Source: DATFDN01 sp963767645 (lineage in GTDB: Bacteria > Pseudomonadota > Alphaproteobacteria > Acetobacterales > Acetobacteraceae). From it: DNA of 64,000 bases. Shown piece by piece: positions 36,298 through 45,157 of the stretch. The translations under genes and the position numbers were made by a program. The stretch lies in NCBI GenBank assembly GCA_963767645.1, contig CAVYEW010000018.1, forward strand, positions 62,001-126,000, written 5' to 3'. The first letter of the stretch is position 1. The number at the start of each line of letters is the position of its first letter. The notes under the pieces were generated by a model. The model saw only the letters and a program-made list of their open reading frames with translations, did not search any database and was not told the origin of the DNA.

Positions 36298-37083
36298 TGC
36301 GGGTCGTCGTGCTGGGCTGCGGCGGCTCGGCCGGCGTGCCGATGATCGGCGGCGCGGACGGGGCAGGGGACTGGGGCGCGTGCGACCCGGCCGAGCCGCG
36401 CAATGTCCGCTCGCGCTCGGCGATCGTGGTCGAGAGCAACGGGGCGCGGCTGCTGGTCGATACCCCGCCGGAGCTGCGCGGTCAGCTGCTCGCCTGCCGC
36501 GGTCCCGGGCGCCGACGCCATCCTCTACACCCACGCCCACGCCGATCACATCACCGGCCTCGACGACGTGCGCATCCTGAACCGCATCGCCGGGCGTCCG
36601 CTGGAGGCGTTCGCCACGCGCCGCACCTTGGAGGAGTTGGGCCGCCGCTTCGGCTACGCCTTCCGCCCGTGGGAGCCGCCCAATTTCTTCCGCCCGGTCC
36701 TGGAGCCGCGCGAGGTGGCGCCCGGACAGACGATCGGCATGGCGGGAATGGCGGTGCGGCTCTTCGAGCAGGACCACGGCTACGCCTCCACGCTGGGGAT
36801 GCGGATCGGCGGGTTCGGCTACTCGACCGACGTTGTCAGCCTCGACGAGACCGCCCTCTCGACACTCACCGGGGTGGACACTTGGCTGGTCGGCTGCTTC
36901 TGCCGCGCGCCGCATCCGACGCACGCGCATGTCGACCTTGTGCTGGAATGGGTCGCGCGGATCGGCCCGCGGCGCACGGTGCTGACACATATGGGCACGG
37001 ATCTCGACTGGGCTTGGCTGGTCCGCCGCCTTCCGTCCGGGGTCGAGCCGGGCCATGACGGTCTGGTGCTGGAGGTGGATTAG
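36297..37083 (+). pseudogene. Metallo-beta-lactamase-fold hydrolase (PhnP-like), frameshifted near 36500
   Basis: The first frame reads RVVVLGCGGSAGVPMIGG and LLVDTPPELRGQLLAC; after about 36500 the other frame continues VPGADAILYTHAHADHITGLDD (HxHxDH zinc motif), GGFGYSTDV and THMGTDLDW. Together they make a protein of about 261 residues of the PhnP/phosphoribosyl cyclic phosphodiesterase type that regularly follows tatD in alphaproteobacteria. A one-base change restores it; given its usual conservation here, a sequence error is quite possible. Confidence 0.82.
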
Positions 37084-37117
37084 CGGCGTTGCGCGACAGG
37101 GCGCCTTTACGCCTCGC

Positions 37118-38278
37118 TCATTCCCGCGCGTAGCGGCGCAGCTTGTTCTCGTCCAAGACCACGCCAAGCCCTGGACCGGCCGGCAGATGGACGTGGAAAT
37201 CCTCGAAGCGCAGCGGTTCCGTCACCAGATCGCCGGTCAGGATCTGCGGGCCGAAATGCTCGCAGCCCCAGTCCAGCGCGCGGAGGCTCGCGAACACCTG
37301 AAGGTGCGCCGCCGCTCCGATGGAGCTTTCCAGCAGGCAGCCGCCATAGAGGCCGATGCCGGCTGCCTCCGCCACCGCTGCCACCTTGCGCACCCCGAGC
37401 AGCCCGGCGTGCTTGACCAGCTTGAGCGAGACCGCATCGGCAGCGGCGGCCTGCGCCACCGCCAGCATGTCGTGGGCATCGAACACGCACTCGTCGGCGA
37501 GCAGCGGCGGCGTGCCCGGCCGGGCGCGCAGCCGGGCCATCGCGCCCAGGTTCCAGGCCGGCACCGGCTGCTCCACCAGGCGGACGCCCAGTTCCGCGAG
37601 CTGGGGCAGGCAGCGCGCAGCCACGGTCTCGTCCCAGGCCTGGTTGGCATCGACGATCAGCTCGGCCCGGCCTTCCAGAGCGCGGGCGAGAAGGCGCATC
37701 CGGGCCAGGTCCGCCTCCGGGGACTGCGCACCGATCTTCACCTTGAAGGTGCGGTGCAGCCGGGCGGCGAGCTTGCGCTCGGCCTCCTCGATCTCCTGCG
37801 CCGGGTCGCCGGAGGCGAGAGTCCAGAGCACGGGGAAGCGGTCCCGTACCGTGCCGCCGAGCAGTGCGGCGGCGGGCAGGCCCAAGGTCTTGCCCACGGC
37901 GTCGAACAGCGCCGTCTCGATCGCGGCCTTGGCGGCATTGTTGCGCTTGGCCGCCTGGTCCATGCGGATGCCGGCCGCCTCGAAGCAATCCGCGCGCGCG
38001 CCGATGACCGCCGGGGCGAGATAGGCGTCGATATTGGCCTTCATGGCCTCGACGCTCTCCTCGCTCCAGCGCGGTCCGCCGAGCGTCGCCGCCTCGCCGA
38101 TCCCCTCGGCGCCGTTGGCCAGGCGGAGCTGCACGATGACGTAGCTCTGCGCCGTGACCGAGGTCTGCGACAGCTTGTGCCGGCGCACCGTCGGCACATC
38201 GACGATGGTGCTCCGCACGGACGCGACGGCGAGATCGCGGGCCAGGGTGGCGAAGTCGAGGGGAAGGGAGTCCGGCAT
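37118..38278 (-). CDS. catB: Muconate cycloisomerase
   Basis: This 386-residue enolase-superfamily protein starts near SVRSTIVDVPTVRRHKLS, the MLE capping-domain pattern. It has the Lys pair in FKVKIGAQ, metal ligands Asp (LIVDANQAWD), Glu (RLVEQPVPAW) and Asp/Glu (LLADECVFD), and Lys in VSLKLVKHAG. It converts cis,cis-muconate to muconolactone in the beta-ketoadipate pathway. It is the last gene of the ben-cat run and follows catA after a 136-base gap that contains a palindromic repeat. The start at 38278 avoids reading the repeat as protein. Confidence 0.92.
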   Translation of the reverse strand: MPDSLPLDFATLARDLAVASVRSTIVDVPTVRRHKLSQTSVTAQSYVIVQLRLANGAEGIGEAATLGGPRWSEESVEAMKANIDAYLAPAVIGARADCFEAAGIRMDQAAKRNNAAKAAIETALFDAVGKTLGLPAAALLGGTVRDRFPVLWTLASGDPAQEIEEAERKLAARLHRTFKVKIGAQSPEADLARMRLLARALEGRAELIVDANQAWDETVAARCLPQLAELGVRLVEQPVPAWNLGAMARLRARPGTPPLLADECVFDAHDMLAVAQAAAADAVSLKLVKHAGLLGVRKVAAVAEAAGIGLYGGCLLESSIGAAAHLQVFASLRALDWGCEHFGPQILTGDLVTEPLRFEDFHVHLPAGPGLGVVLDENKLRRYARE

Positions 38279-38310
38279 GAAGGGTCTCCGGCTCGTCGGT
38301 TGAGTGCCGC

Positions 38311-38402
38311 TCCACCCCTCCCCCAACCCCCTCCCGCAAGGGGAGGGGACTTGCATTACGACCTCCCCCTCCCCTTGCGGGAGGGGGTCGGGGGGAGGGG
38401 CC
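38311..38402. repeat. GC-rich intergenic palindromic repeat, copy 2
   Basis: The catA-catB spacer holds the same 22-base unit as at 14716-14737 (here 38327-38348) and an inverted partner CTCCCCTTGCGGGAGGGGG near 38373-38391. In mRNA it forms a strong hairpin between the two cat genes. Confidence 0.85.
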
Positions 38403-38414
38403 AGGGTCAGAGTA

Positions 38415-39344
38415 TTACGCGGCCTTGGCGTGCTCGCGCACCACCACTGCTTCCGGCAGGTTCGCGGCCTCCCGGTTCAGCGTGAAGTCGAAGCGGATCG
38501 TGGCGAAGGGCTCGGTCAGGCCGCGCGCCTTGATCTCGGCGGGATCGGTGTGGCGGACGACCTCCGGGATCAGCCCGTCGCGGGTGGCGTAGGCGAAGTC
38601 GTCGTGCAGATACTTGTCGCCCGCGATGTTGATCTGCGTGGTCAGCTTCCGATACCCCGGCGCCTCGACGAAGAAATGAATATGCGCGGGACGCTGCCCA
38701 TGCCGGCCGAGCGCGCTGAGCAATCGCAGCGTCGGCCCGTCCGGCGGGCAGCCATAGCCCGAAGGCATGATGGTGCGGAAACGGTAGCGGCCCTCGTCAT
38801 CCGTTTCGATCCGCCGGCGCAGGTTCCACGCGCTCTGCGCCGGATCGAAGAAGGAGTAGCCGCCCTTGGTGTTCGCGTGCCAGACATGCACGATCGCGCC
38901 CGGAACGGGCTTGCCGTCCCGGTCCCTGACCTGGCCCTCCATGAACAGCACCTCGCCCTTCTCGGGGTCCTGGTCCAGCCGAGCCTCGCCCTTGACCATC
39001 GGCGAGTTGGCTACGTAGAGCGGCCCTTCGATGGTGCGCGGCGTGCCGCCCTCCAGCCCGGCCTTGCGCTCCTTCTCGTCCATTAGCAGGTCAAGGAAGT
39101 GCTCGGTGCCGAGGCCAGGCACCAGCAGGCCGACTTCGCCGGCGCGGCCCAGTTCGCTCAAGTAGCTCATGGCGGTCCAGAACTCAGTCGGCGTGACGTC
39201 GAATTCCTCAATGATGCGGCACATGTCTTCCGCGACGCGATGCACGATGCGCTTCAGCCGCTGATTGCCGCCGGACTGGTCCAATCCGGCGACGCGGTTG
39301 AGCAGCTCTTGCACGTGCTTGGTTTCGATAAGGGATTGAGCCAT
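38415..39344 (-). CDS. catA: Catechol 1,2-dioxygenase (intradiol)
   Basis: This 309-residue protein has the helical N-terminal linker domain and the intradiol barrel. The iron(III) ligands are visible: Tyr in EGPLYVANSP, Tyr in MPSGYGCPPDGP, and two His in RPAHIHFFVEAPGY. It opens catechol to cis,cis-muconate. A GGAGGAAG site precedes the ATG. It lies between benD and catB on the same strand, so benzoate conversion and catechol cleavage are probably cotranscribed. Confidence 0.95.
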   Translation of the reverse strand: MAQSLIETKHVQELLNRVAGLDQSGGNQRLKRIVHRVAEDMCRIIEEFDVTPTEFWTAMSYLSELGRAGEVGLLVPGLGTEHFLDLLMDEKERKAGLEGGTPRTIEGPLYVANSPMVKGEARLDQDPEKGEVLFMEGQVRDRDGKPVPGAIVHVWHANTKGGYSFFDPAQSAWNLRRRIETDDEGRYRFRTIMPSGYGCPPDGPTLRLLSALGRHGQRPAHIHFFVEAPGYRKLTTQINIAGDKYLHDDFAYATRDGLIPEVVRHTDPAEIKARGLTEPFATIRFDFTLNREAANLPEAVVVREHAKAA

Positions 39345-39412
39345 CTCTTCCTCCTTCCCGGCCTCGCGCCGGCGTCTCTTGCTTCTGCCGGATGCGGTCC
39401 GGCCGCCGTTCC

Positions 39413-40191
39413 TCAGCCGAGATCACCGCCCGCCACGGGTACGGTGACACCTGTGATGTAGGATGCCTCGTCGGAGGCGAGAAACAGGATCGCCGCCGCC
39501 TGCTCCTCGGTCGTGCCGTAGCGGTGCATCAGGCTGGAGGAGACCGTCTGGTCTACGACTTGCTGATACCAGACCTTCTCCTGTTCGCTCGGCGGCGCGG
39601 CATTGCGCGGAATGCGCCGGGGTGGGGCATCCGTGCCGCCGGGCGCTACAGCGTTCACCCGCACGCCCAGCCCGGCGCATTCAAAGGCGAGGCAGGCGGT
39701 GATCGCGTTCACGCCTCCCTTGGCAGCAGCATAGGGCACGCGGTTCACGCCGCGCGTCGCCACCGAGGAGACGTTGACGATGGCACCGCCGCCACTCTCG
39801 ATCATCAGCGGCAGCGCGGCACGGCAGCCCCACAGCGTGGGAAACAGAGAGCGGCGAATCTCTGCCTCGATCTGAGCCTCTCCATACTCGACGAAAGGGC
39901 GTGCCCAGATCGTGCCGCCGACATTATTCACCAGCACGTCCAGCCGGCCGAACGCTTCCCGCACGCGCTCCACGACGGCGCAGGCGCCCGCGTAGCGCTC
40001 CAGGTCCGCCAGCACGGCGATGCAATCGCCGCCGGCCTCCGCCCGCGCCTCCTCAACCAGTTCCGAGCGGTCGGCCAACACTACGCGGGCCCCCTCCCGC
40101 GCCAGCGCAGCGCCACGTCGCGCCCGATCCCCTGCGCCGCGCCGGTGACGACGGCCACCTTGCCGGCGAAACGTCCCGCGTAGGTCGTCAT
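39413..40191 (-). pseudogene. benD: 1,6-dihydroxycyclohexa-2,4-diene-1-carboxylate dehydrogenase, frameshifted near 40120
   Basis: The ATG at 40191 begins TTYAGRFAGKVAVVTGAAQGIGRDVAL (SDR cofactor motif). The frame is lost after VAL (about 40120) and resumes as LAREGARVVLADRSE, with NNVGG, the Ser (VNVSSVATRG) and YAAAK. Restoring one deleted base gives a normal SDR of about 259 residues. BenD oxidises the cis-diol from benzoate dioxygenase to catechol. The gene sits between benC and catA exactly where benD is expected, so an indel error is plausible; otherwise the pathway is interrupted here. Confidence 0.88.
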
Positions 40192-40192
40192 C

Positions 40193-41233
40193 TCAGGCCG
40201 CCCGGCGGTGGTCCTCGCCGATGGCGGTCACGGCGCCGCTCGGCGAGAACTTCTCATAGTAAAAAGCCGCTGGCGTCACGCCCTGCTCGGCGAGCCAGGC
40301 GCGCACCGCCTCCACCATCGGCGGCGGGCCGCAGAGATAAATGTCCACCTCGCCGCCGTTCAGGTGGCCGGGCTCGGTATGGTGCGTAACATAGCCCTTG
40401 CGCGGATGGGCGCTTTCCTCGGCAGCCACGCAGGTCGTGAAGCTGAAATTGGAGATGCGCCGCGCGAATTCCTCCAGCCGGTCGACCGAGACGAGGTCCG
40501 CATCATTGGTAACGCCGTACACCATGTGGATCGGCTGCGGGCTGCCTGTCTCCGCGATCTTGCCCAGCATCGACAGGAAGGGCGCGAGGCCAGTGCCGCC
40601 GGCGAGGAACAACGTCGGACGCCTGAGCTCGCGCAGGTAGAAGCTGCCCGAGGGGCCGATGAACTCCATCTTCGTGCCGGGCTCGCCCTTCTCCCGCAGG
40701 AAGGTGCTCATCTGCCCGGCCTGGATGTCGCGGACCAGGAAGGATTGCGTTTCCGCGCCTGGCGGCGAACTGAAGGAGTATGACCGCCGCTCGGCCGTGC
40801 CCGGCACCAGGACGTTCACGTATTGGCCAGGCAGGAAGGACAGCGGCCCAGCCCCTTCCAGCGAAAAGGCGATGGTGGTTTCCGAGAGTCGCTCCACCGA
40901 CCTGAGGTTTGTGTGAAAAATCTGTCCCTTGGTCTTGCAAACCTCCGAGGAGGCAAAGATGTCGATGACCAGGTCCGCCTTTGGCTTCATCTGGCAGGCG
41001 AGCGCCAACCCTTCGGCCGCCTCCTCCTCGGTCAGGGCGTCCTCGATGTAGTCACCGCCGTCGTAATCGCCCGATTGTACGCGGCACTTGCAGGTGCCGC
41101 AGGCGCCGTCGCGGCAGTCGAGCGGGATGTTGATACGCTCCCGATAGGAGGCGTCGGCGACCGTCTCGTCGGGGCGGCATTCGACAAAACGGGTGAAGCC
41201 GTCCTCGAAGTTGAGCGCGATGGTGTAGCTCAT
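40193..41233 (-). CDS. benC: Benzoate 1,2-dioxygenase electron-transfer component
   Basis: This 346-residue reductase has an N-terminal plant-type [2Fe-2S] domain (CRDGACGTCKC plus a later Cys in ALACQMK), an FAD-binding domain (RRSYSFSSPPG) and an NAD-binding domain (FLAGGTGLAPFLSML, YLCGPPPMVEAV). It passes electrons from NADH to the BenAB oxygenase. The start at 41233 (MSYTIALNF) is preferred over an upstream in-frame codon. It lies between benB and benD. Confidence 0.95.
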   Translation of the reverse strand: MSYTIALNFEDGFTRFVECRPDETVADASYRERINIPLDCRDGACGTCKCRVQSGDYDGGDYIEDALTEEEAAEGLALACQMKPKADLVIDIFASSEVCKTKGQIFHTNLRSVERLSETTIAFSLEGAGPLSFLPGQYVNVLVPGTAERRSYSFSSPPGAETQSFLVRDIQAGQMSTFLREKGEPGTKMEFIGPSGSFYLRELRRPTLFLAGGTGLAPFLSMLGKIAETGSPQPIHMVYGVTNDADLVSVDRLEEFARRISNFSFTTCVAAEESAHPRKGYVTHHTEPGHLNGGEVDIYLCGPPPMVEAVRAWLAEQGVTPAAFYYEKFSPSGAVTAIGEDHRRAA

Positions 41234-41256
41234 GGTTCCTCTCCGTCGCGCCCGGC

Positions 41257-41784
41257 TCAGATGTGGTAGATGTCCACCACGTGGTGGATGTAGTCGTTCT
41301 TCAGGATCACCTTCTTGCGCTTGATGAGCGGCTGCGCGCTGGTGGTGTCGAGCGTGTAGAAGGAGGTGCCGTAATAGGTGTCCGTGGTCTTGTAGCGGTA
41401 GCTGAACGTCACCCAGTTGAAGCGCAGCCGGCATTCGCCGCCAACCTGCTCCAGGATTTCGACATTGGTGATGTTGTGGGAGGTGCGCGGCTCGGGCAGG
41501 CTAGTCGCGCTGGAACGTTCAGTGTTGATGCGGAACACCCGGTCCTGCAACCCGCCTTTATGGCCATACCAAATCAACGAGATTTCTCTTTGCGGATCCT
41601 CGGTCAGACGATCGTCGTCGTCCCAGGCAGGCATCCAGAACTCCACCTCCGGCGCATAGAGCGAAAGCCAGTTGTCCCACTCCTTGTCGTCGAGATAGCG
41701 GGCCTCGCGATACAGGAACCGCGTCACGTCCTCGATCGAGAGCGGCGCCGATGCGGCCTTGGGGTTCTCAAGGGTCACTGACAT
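41257..41784 (-). CDS. benB: Benzoate 1,2-dioxygenase beta subunit
   Basis: This 175-residue protein of the ring-hydroxylating dioxygenase beta family shows LYREARYLDDKEWDNWLSLY, EFWMPAWDDDDRLT, SHNITNVEI and YGTSFYTLD. It is the structural NTF2-like subunit of the oxygenase. The ATG at 41784 has a GGGAGGCGGG site and lies 13 bases after benA. Confidence 0.95.
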   Translation of the reverse strand: MSVTLENPKAASAPLSIEDVTRFLYREARYLDDKEWDNWLSLYAPEVEFWMPAWDDDDRLTEDPQREISLIWYGHKGGLQDRVFRINTERSSATSLPEPRTSHNITNVEILEQVGGECRLRFNWVTFSYRYKTTDTYYGTSFYTLDTTSAQPLIKRKKVILKNDYIHHVVDIYHI

Positions 41785-41797
41785 CGTCCCGCCTCCC

Positions 41798-43147
41798 TCA
41801 GGCTTTTTGACTCGCTTCAGCGGCCAGGGCGCGCTGCATGGTGTCGTGCCAATACTTGTGCTGGATGACGAACAACCCTTCATCCTCGGTGCGCACGCCG
41901 CTCATCAGCGGCTTCATGCCGATCGCCTCCGCCGCCTCGTCCGGCCCATGAATCCAGTGCGTGGCGCCGCGCGACATGTCGTTCCAGCGCGCCGTGCGCC
42001 CGAGATAGGAAAACTGGCAGGCGCGGAACTCCTCAAGGTCGTCCGGCGTCGCCATGCCACTGGCGTTGAAGAAATCCTCGTATTGGCGGATGCGCCGCGC
42101 CCGCGCCTCGGCGCTCTCGCCCTTCGGAGCGATGCAGTAGATCGTCACCTCCGTCTTATCCACCGCGAGCGGGCGGTAGGTGCGGATCTGTGAGCTGAAC
42201 TGGTCCATCAGATAGACGTTCGGATAGAGGCACAGATTGCGCGAGCGCTGCACCATCCAGTCGGCGCGTGCCTGACCGAATTGCGCCGCCAGTTCCTCAC
42301 GTCTCTCCCAATTCGGCCGGTCCTCCGGGTTCTCCCAATTGGTCCAGAGCAGCAGATGGCCGTTCTCGAAGGAGTAGAAGCCGCCGCCCTGCTTGGCCCA
42401 ACCGCCCGCGCTCATGGCGCGGACATTGTCCACCTGCTCGGATTCCTTGCGCCGACCCGTGGTCGCCGCGTAGTTCCAATGCACTGCGCTCACGTGATAG
42501 CCATCGGCGCCATTCTCGGTCTGCAGCTTCCAGTTGCCGTCATAGACGTAGGTGGACGAGCCGCGCAGCACCTCCAGCCCCTCCGGGGACTGGTCGACGA
42601 TCAGATCGATAATCTTCGCGGCATCGCCCAGATGCTCGCGCAGCGGTACCACGTCGGGGTTGAGGCTGCCGAACAGGAAACCGCGATAGGATTCGAAGCG
42701 GGGAACCTTCGTCAGGTCGTGGCTGCCGTTCTTATTGAAGGTCTCGGGGTAGCCCGCGCCTTGCGGGTCCTTCACCTTCAGCAGCTTGCCGGAGTTGTTG
42801 AAGGTCCAGCCGTGGAAGGGGCAGGTGTAGGTGGCCTTGTTGGCGCGCTTGTGCCGGCACAGCATGGCGCCGCGATGGCTGCACGCGTTGATGAAGGCGT
42901 TCAGCTCGCCGTTGCGGTTGCGGGCGATAAAGATGGGCTGGCGGCCCATGTAGGTGGTGAAATAGTCGTTCTTGTTCGGGATCTGGCTCTCATGCGCCAG
43001 ATAGATCCAGTTGCCCTCGAAGATGTGCTTCATCTCGAGCTCGAACATTTCTGGATCGGTGAAGATGTCACGGCTCACGCGAAAGGCGCCCTTTTCGGGG
43101 TCGTCCTGCAGCGCGGTGTCGATCCTGGTTTGCACGCTATCAAGCAT
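41798..43147 (-). CDS. benA: Benzoate 1,2-dioxygenase alpha subunit (Rieske oxygenase)
   Basis: This 449-residue protein has the Rieske [2Fe-2S] site CSHRGAMLCRHKRANKATYTCPFHGW (CxH...CxxH). The catalytic domain carries ENGADGYHVSAVHWNY, which holds the bridging Asp and iron-ligand His residues. It dihydroxylates benzoate at C1 and C2. It is the first gene of the minus-strand ben-cat run, with a GGAGGAA site, facing the LysR regulator across 192 bases. Confidence 0.95.
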   Translation of the reverse strand: MLDSVQTRIDTALQDDPEKGAFRVSRDIFTDPEMFELEMKHIFEGNWIYLAHESQIPNKNDYFTTYMGRQPIFIARNRNGELNAFINACSHRGAMLCRHKRANKATYTCPFHGWTFNNSGKLLKVKDPQGAGYPETFNKNGSHDLTKVPRFESYRGFLFGSLNPDVVPLREHLGDAAKIIDLIVDQSPEGLEVLRGSSTYVYDGNWKLQTENGADGYHVSAVHWNYAATTGRRKESEQVDNVRAMSAGGWAKQGGGFYSFENGHLLLWTNWENPEDRPNWERREELAAQFGQARADWMVQRSRNLCLYPNVYLMDQFSSQIRTYRPLAVDKTEVTIYCIAPKGESAEARARRIRQYEDFFNASGMATPDDLEEFRACQFSYLGRTARWNDMSRGATHWIHGPDEAAEAIGMKPLMSGVRTEDEGLFVIQHKYWHDTMQRALAAEASQKA

Positions 43148-43321
43148 GGGGTTCCTCCGTGATCTGATTGCCTGGACCTGGTTGCCCGGCTTTCTGGGTT
43201 GTCGCCTTGCGGACCGAAAACTCGGCGGCTAGCGCCTCGTGGTCGTTCGGGCACCCAGGTTTCTTGTCGCCCTGGGTCGCACTTTGCGCTGCGCCCGTCC
43301 AAGACTAAATAGGTGGCCTCC

Positions 43322-43336
43322 ATACCTAGGAGGTAT
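43322..43336. promoter_or_regulatory. BenM/CatM-type operator overlapping the regulator's ribosome-binding site
   Basis: ATACCTAGGAGGTAT fits the ATAC-N7-GTAT site known for BenM/CatM regulators of benzoate genes, and also the general LysR T-N11-A rule. AGGAGGT (43328-43334), the only strong ribosome site for the divergent regulator, lies inside it. On the minus strand a TATTTA-like -10 for benA is at 43306-43311, so bound regulator would sit near the -35 of the ben promoter. Confidence 0.7.
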
Positions 43337-43339
43337 CAT

Positions 43340-44248
43340 TTGGAGCTGCGGCAACTCCGCTACTTCGTAACGGTTGCGCGGGAACGAAACTTCACCCGGG
43401 CAGCCGAGAAGCTGCGTATCGCGCAACCTCCGCTCAGCCGCCAAATCCGACAGCTGGAGGATGAGGTCGGGCTCACGCTGGTAGAGCGCGGCAGCCGGCC
43501 CGTGCGCCTCACGGATGCCGGGCGGCTGCTATACGAGCAAGCGGTGCAGGTTTTGGAACACGTGGACGAGATGAAGGCGATGACATCCCGCCTGCAAGCG
43601 GCGGACCGCCTCCATTTCAGCATCGGCTTCGTTGCATCGACGCTCTACGGGCGGCTTCCCGAGGTCATCCGCTGTTTCCGGGCGGCGCGTCCGGCCGTCG
43701 AGCTGACCCTGTTGGAGCTGATCAGCATCGAGCAGATCGCCGCGCTGAAGGAGGGGCGGATTGATGTCGGGTTCGGTCGTATTCCGCTGGACGACCCAGC
43801 GGTGGACCGGCTGTTGTTGCGCAACGAGAGGCTGTGCGCCGCCCTGCCGGCCGAGCACTCGCTTCTGGCTCGAAGGGGAATGCTGAGGCTCGAGGACATC
43901 GGGAAGGCGCCGCTCATCGTCTATCCGAAGGCACCCCGGCCGAGTTACGCCGATCAGGTGTTGGCGCTGTTTCGCGACCGCGGCCTGAAGCCGCCCGTCG
44001 TGCATGAGGTTCGCGAGTTGCAGACCGCACTTGGCCTTGTGGCGGCCGAAGCCGGCATCTGCCTGGTGCCATCATCGGTAGAACGCCTGCGCCGCGACAA
44101 CGTCGTCTATCGCCCGCTGGCCGAGGAGGATGTCGTATCGCCGATTATCATGAGCACGCGCAAAGACGACAGATCGCCGGAAGTCGCGCTGCTGTTGCGG
44201 CTGATACGCAAAATATACGAACAGGACGGGATCGCGTTCGGCGAATAG
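43340..44248 (+). CDS. LysR-type regulator of the ben-cat genes (BenM/CatM/CatR-like)
   Basis: The TTG at 43340 is chosen because AGGAGGT ends five bases upstream and the protein then starts exactly at the family N-terminus, ELRQLRYFVTVARERNFTRAAEKLRIAQPPLSRQIRQLEDEVG (HTH). The effector domain (residues about 90-300) includes FSIGFVASTLYGRLP, DVGFGRIPLDDPAVD and LGLVAAEAGICLVP, as in BenM/CatM. It should respond to cis,cis-muconate or benzoate and activate benA transcription while repressing itself. The 302-residue length is typical. Confidence 0.9.
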   Translation: MELRQLRYFVTVARERNFTRAAEKLRIAQPPLSRQIRQLEDEVGLTLVERGSRPVRLTDAGRLLYEQAVQVLEHVDEMKAMTSRLQAADRLHFSIGFVASTLYGRLPEVIRCFRAARPAVELTLLELISIEQIAALKEGRIDVGFGRIPLDDPAVDRLLLRNERLCAALPAEHSLLARRGMLRLEDIGKAPLIVYPKAPRPSYADQVLALFRDRGLKPPVVHEVRELQTALGLVAAEAGICLVPSSVERLRRDNVVYRPLAEEDVVSPIIMSTRKDDRSPEVALLLRLIRKIYEQDGIAFGE

Positions 44249-44272
44249 TCCGGTGCGTCTGGGTTCCCATTG

Positions 44273-45157
44273 CTAATGTGATGCCGGCTCCGGCGCTGGC
44301 TCCGCGCGGAGATAGCGCAGGAAGTCGCTGTCCGGCGTCAGGACAAGCCGCGCCTTGCCGCTGTCGAAAGCCGCGCGATACGCCTCCAGCGTGCGCCAGG
44401 CGGCGTAGAATCCGGGATCGCGGCCGTAGGCGTCGGCGTACAGCTTGGTCGCCTGCGCCTCGCCTTCGCCGCGGAGCTGGTCGGCGCGCGCGCGCGCGTC
44501 GGCCAGCAGCACGGTGCGATCGCGCTCGGCATCGGCGCGGATACGCGCGGCGGCGGCCGCGCCCTCAGCGCGGGCTTGGGCCGCGACACGTTGGCGTTCG
44601 GATTGCATCCGCGTCAGGATCGCCTCCGTGTTCTCCCGCGGCAGGTCGGCGCGGCGGATGCGCACATCCTCCACGGTGATGCCGAAGCCGCGCATCTCGC
44701 CGTCCACCTGCTTGCGGATACTGGCCATGATGCGGTCGCGGTCGGCCGAGAGCACGTCCGGCAGCGAGCGCGTCCCCAAGACCCGACGGATCGCCGAGGC
44801 GACGATGGCGTCCAGCCGTCCGCTGATCGCCTCCTCCGAAGCACCGGCGGCCTGATAGAAGCGGAGTGCGTCGCTGATCCGGTACATCGTGAAGCTGTCC
44901 ACAATCAGCCGCCGCTGGTCGCCCAGGATCACCTCCTCACCCGGCGTGCGCACCCAGAGCAGGCGACGGTCGAAACCGATCACGCTCTGCACGAAGGGAA
45001 TGCGCGCGTGCAGGCCGGGATCGGAGACCACGCGCACGGGTTTGCCGAATTCCGTCACCAGCGCCTGCTCGGTCTGCGCGACGGTGAACAATGTCGCGAG
45101 ACCCAGCACCACGGCCACAATCAGCGCCGCGAGGCCGGCGATCGCCGGGCGGTTCAT
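44273..45157 (-). CDS. hflC: HflC, modulator of FtsH protease
   Basis: This 294-residue protein has a single N-terminal membrane anchor (AIAGLAALIVAVVLGLATLFTV) followed by an SPFH/prohibitin domain (EQALVTEFGKPVRVV, GLHARIPFVQSV) and a coiled-coil stretch (MQSERQRVAAQARAEG). With HflK it forms a periplasmic-facing complex that regulates FtsH. Its ATG overlaps the hflK stop by four bases. Confidence 0.93.
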   Translation of the reverse strand: MNRPAIAGLAALIVAVVLGLATLFTVAQTEQALVTEFGKPVRVVSDPGLHARIPFVQSVIGFDRRLLWVRTPGEEVILGDQRRLIVDSFTMYRISDALRFYQAAGASEEAISGRLDAIVASAIRRVLGTRSLPDVLSADRDRIMASIRKQVDGEMRGFGITVEDVRIRRADLPRENTEAILTRMQSERQRVAAQARAEGAAAAARIRADAERDRTVLLADARARADQLRGEGEAQATKLYADAYGRDPGFYAAWRTLEAYRAAFDSGKARLVLTPDSDFLRYLRAEPAPEPASH

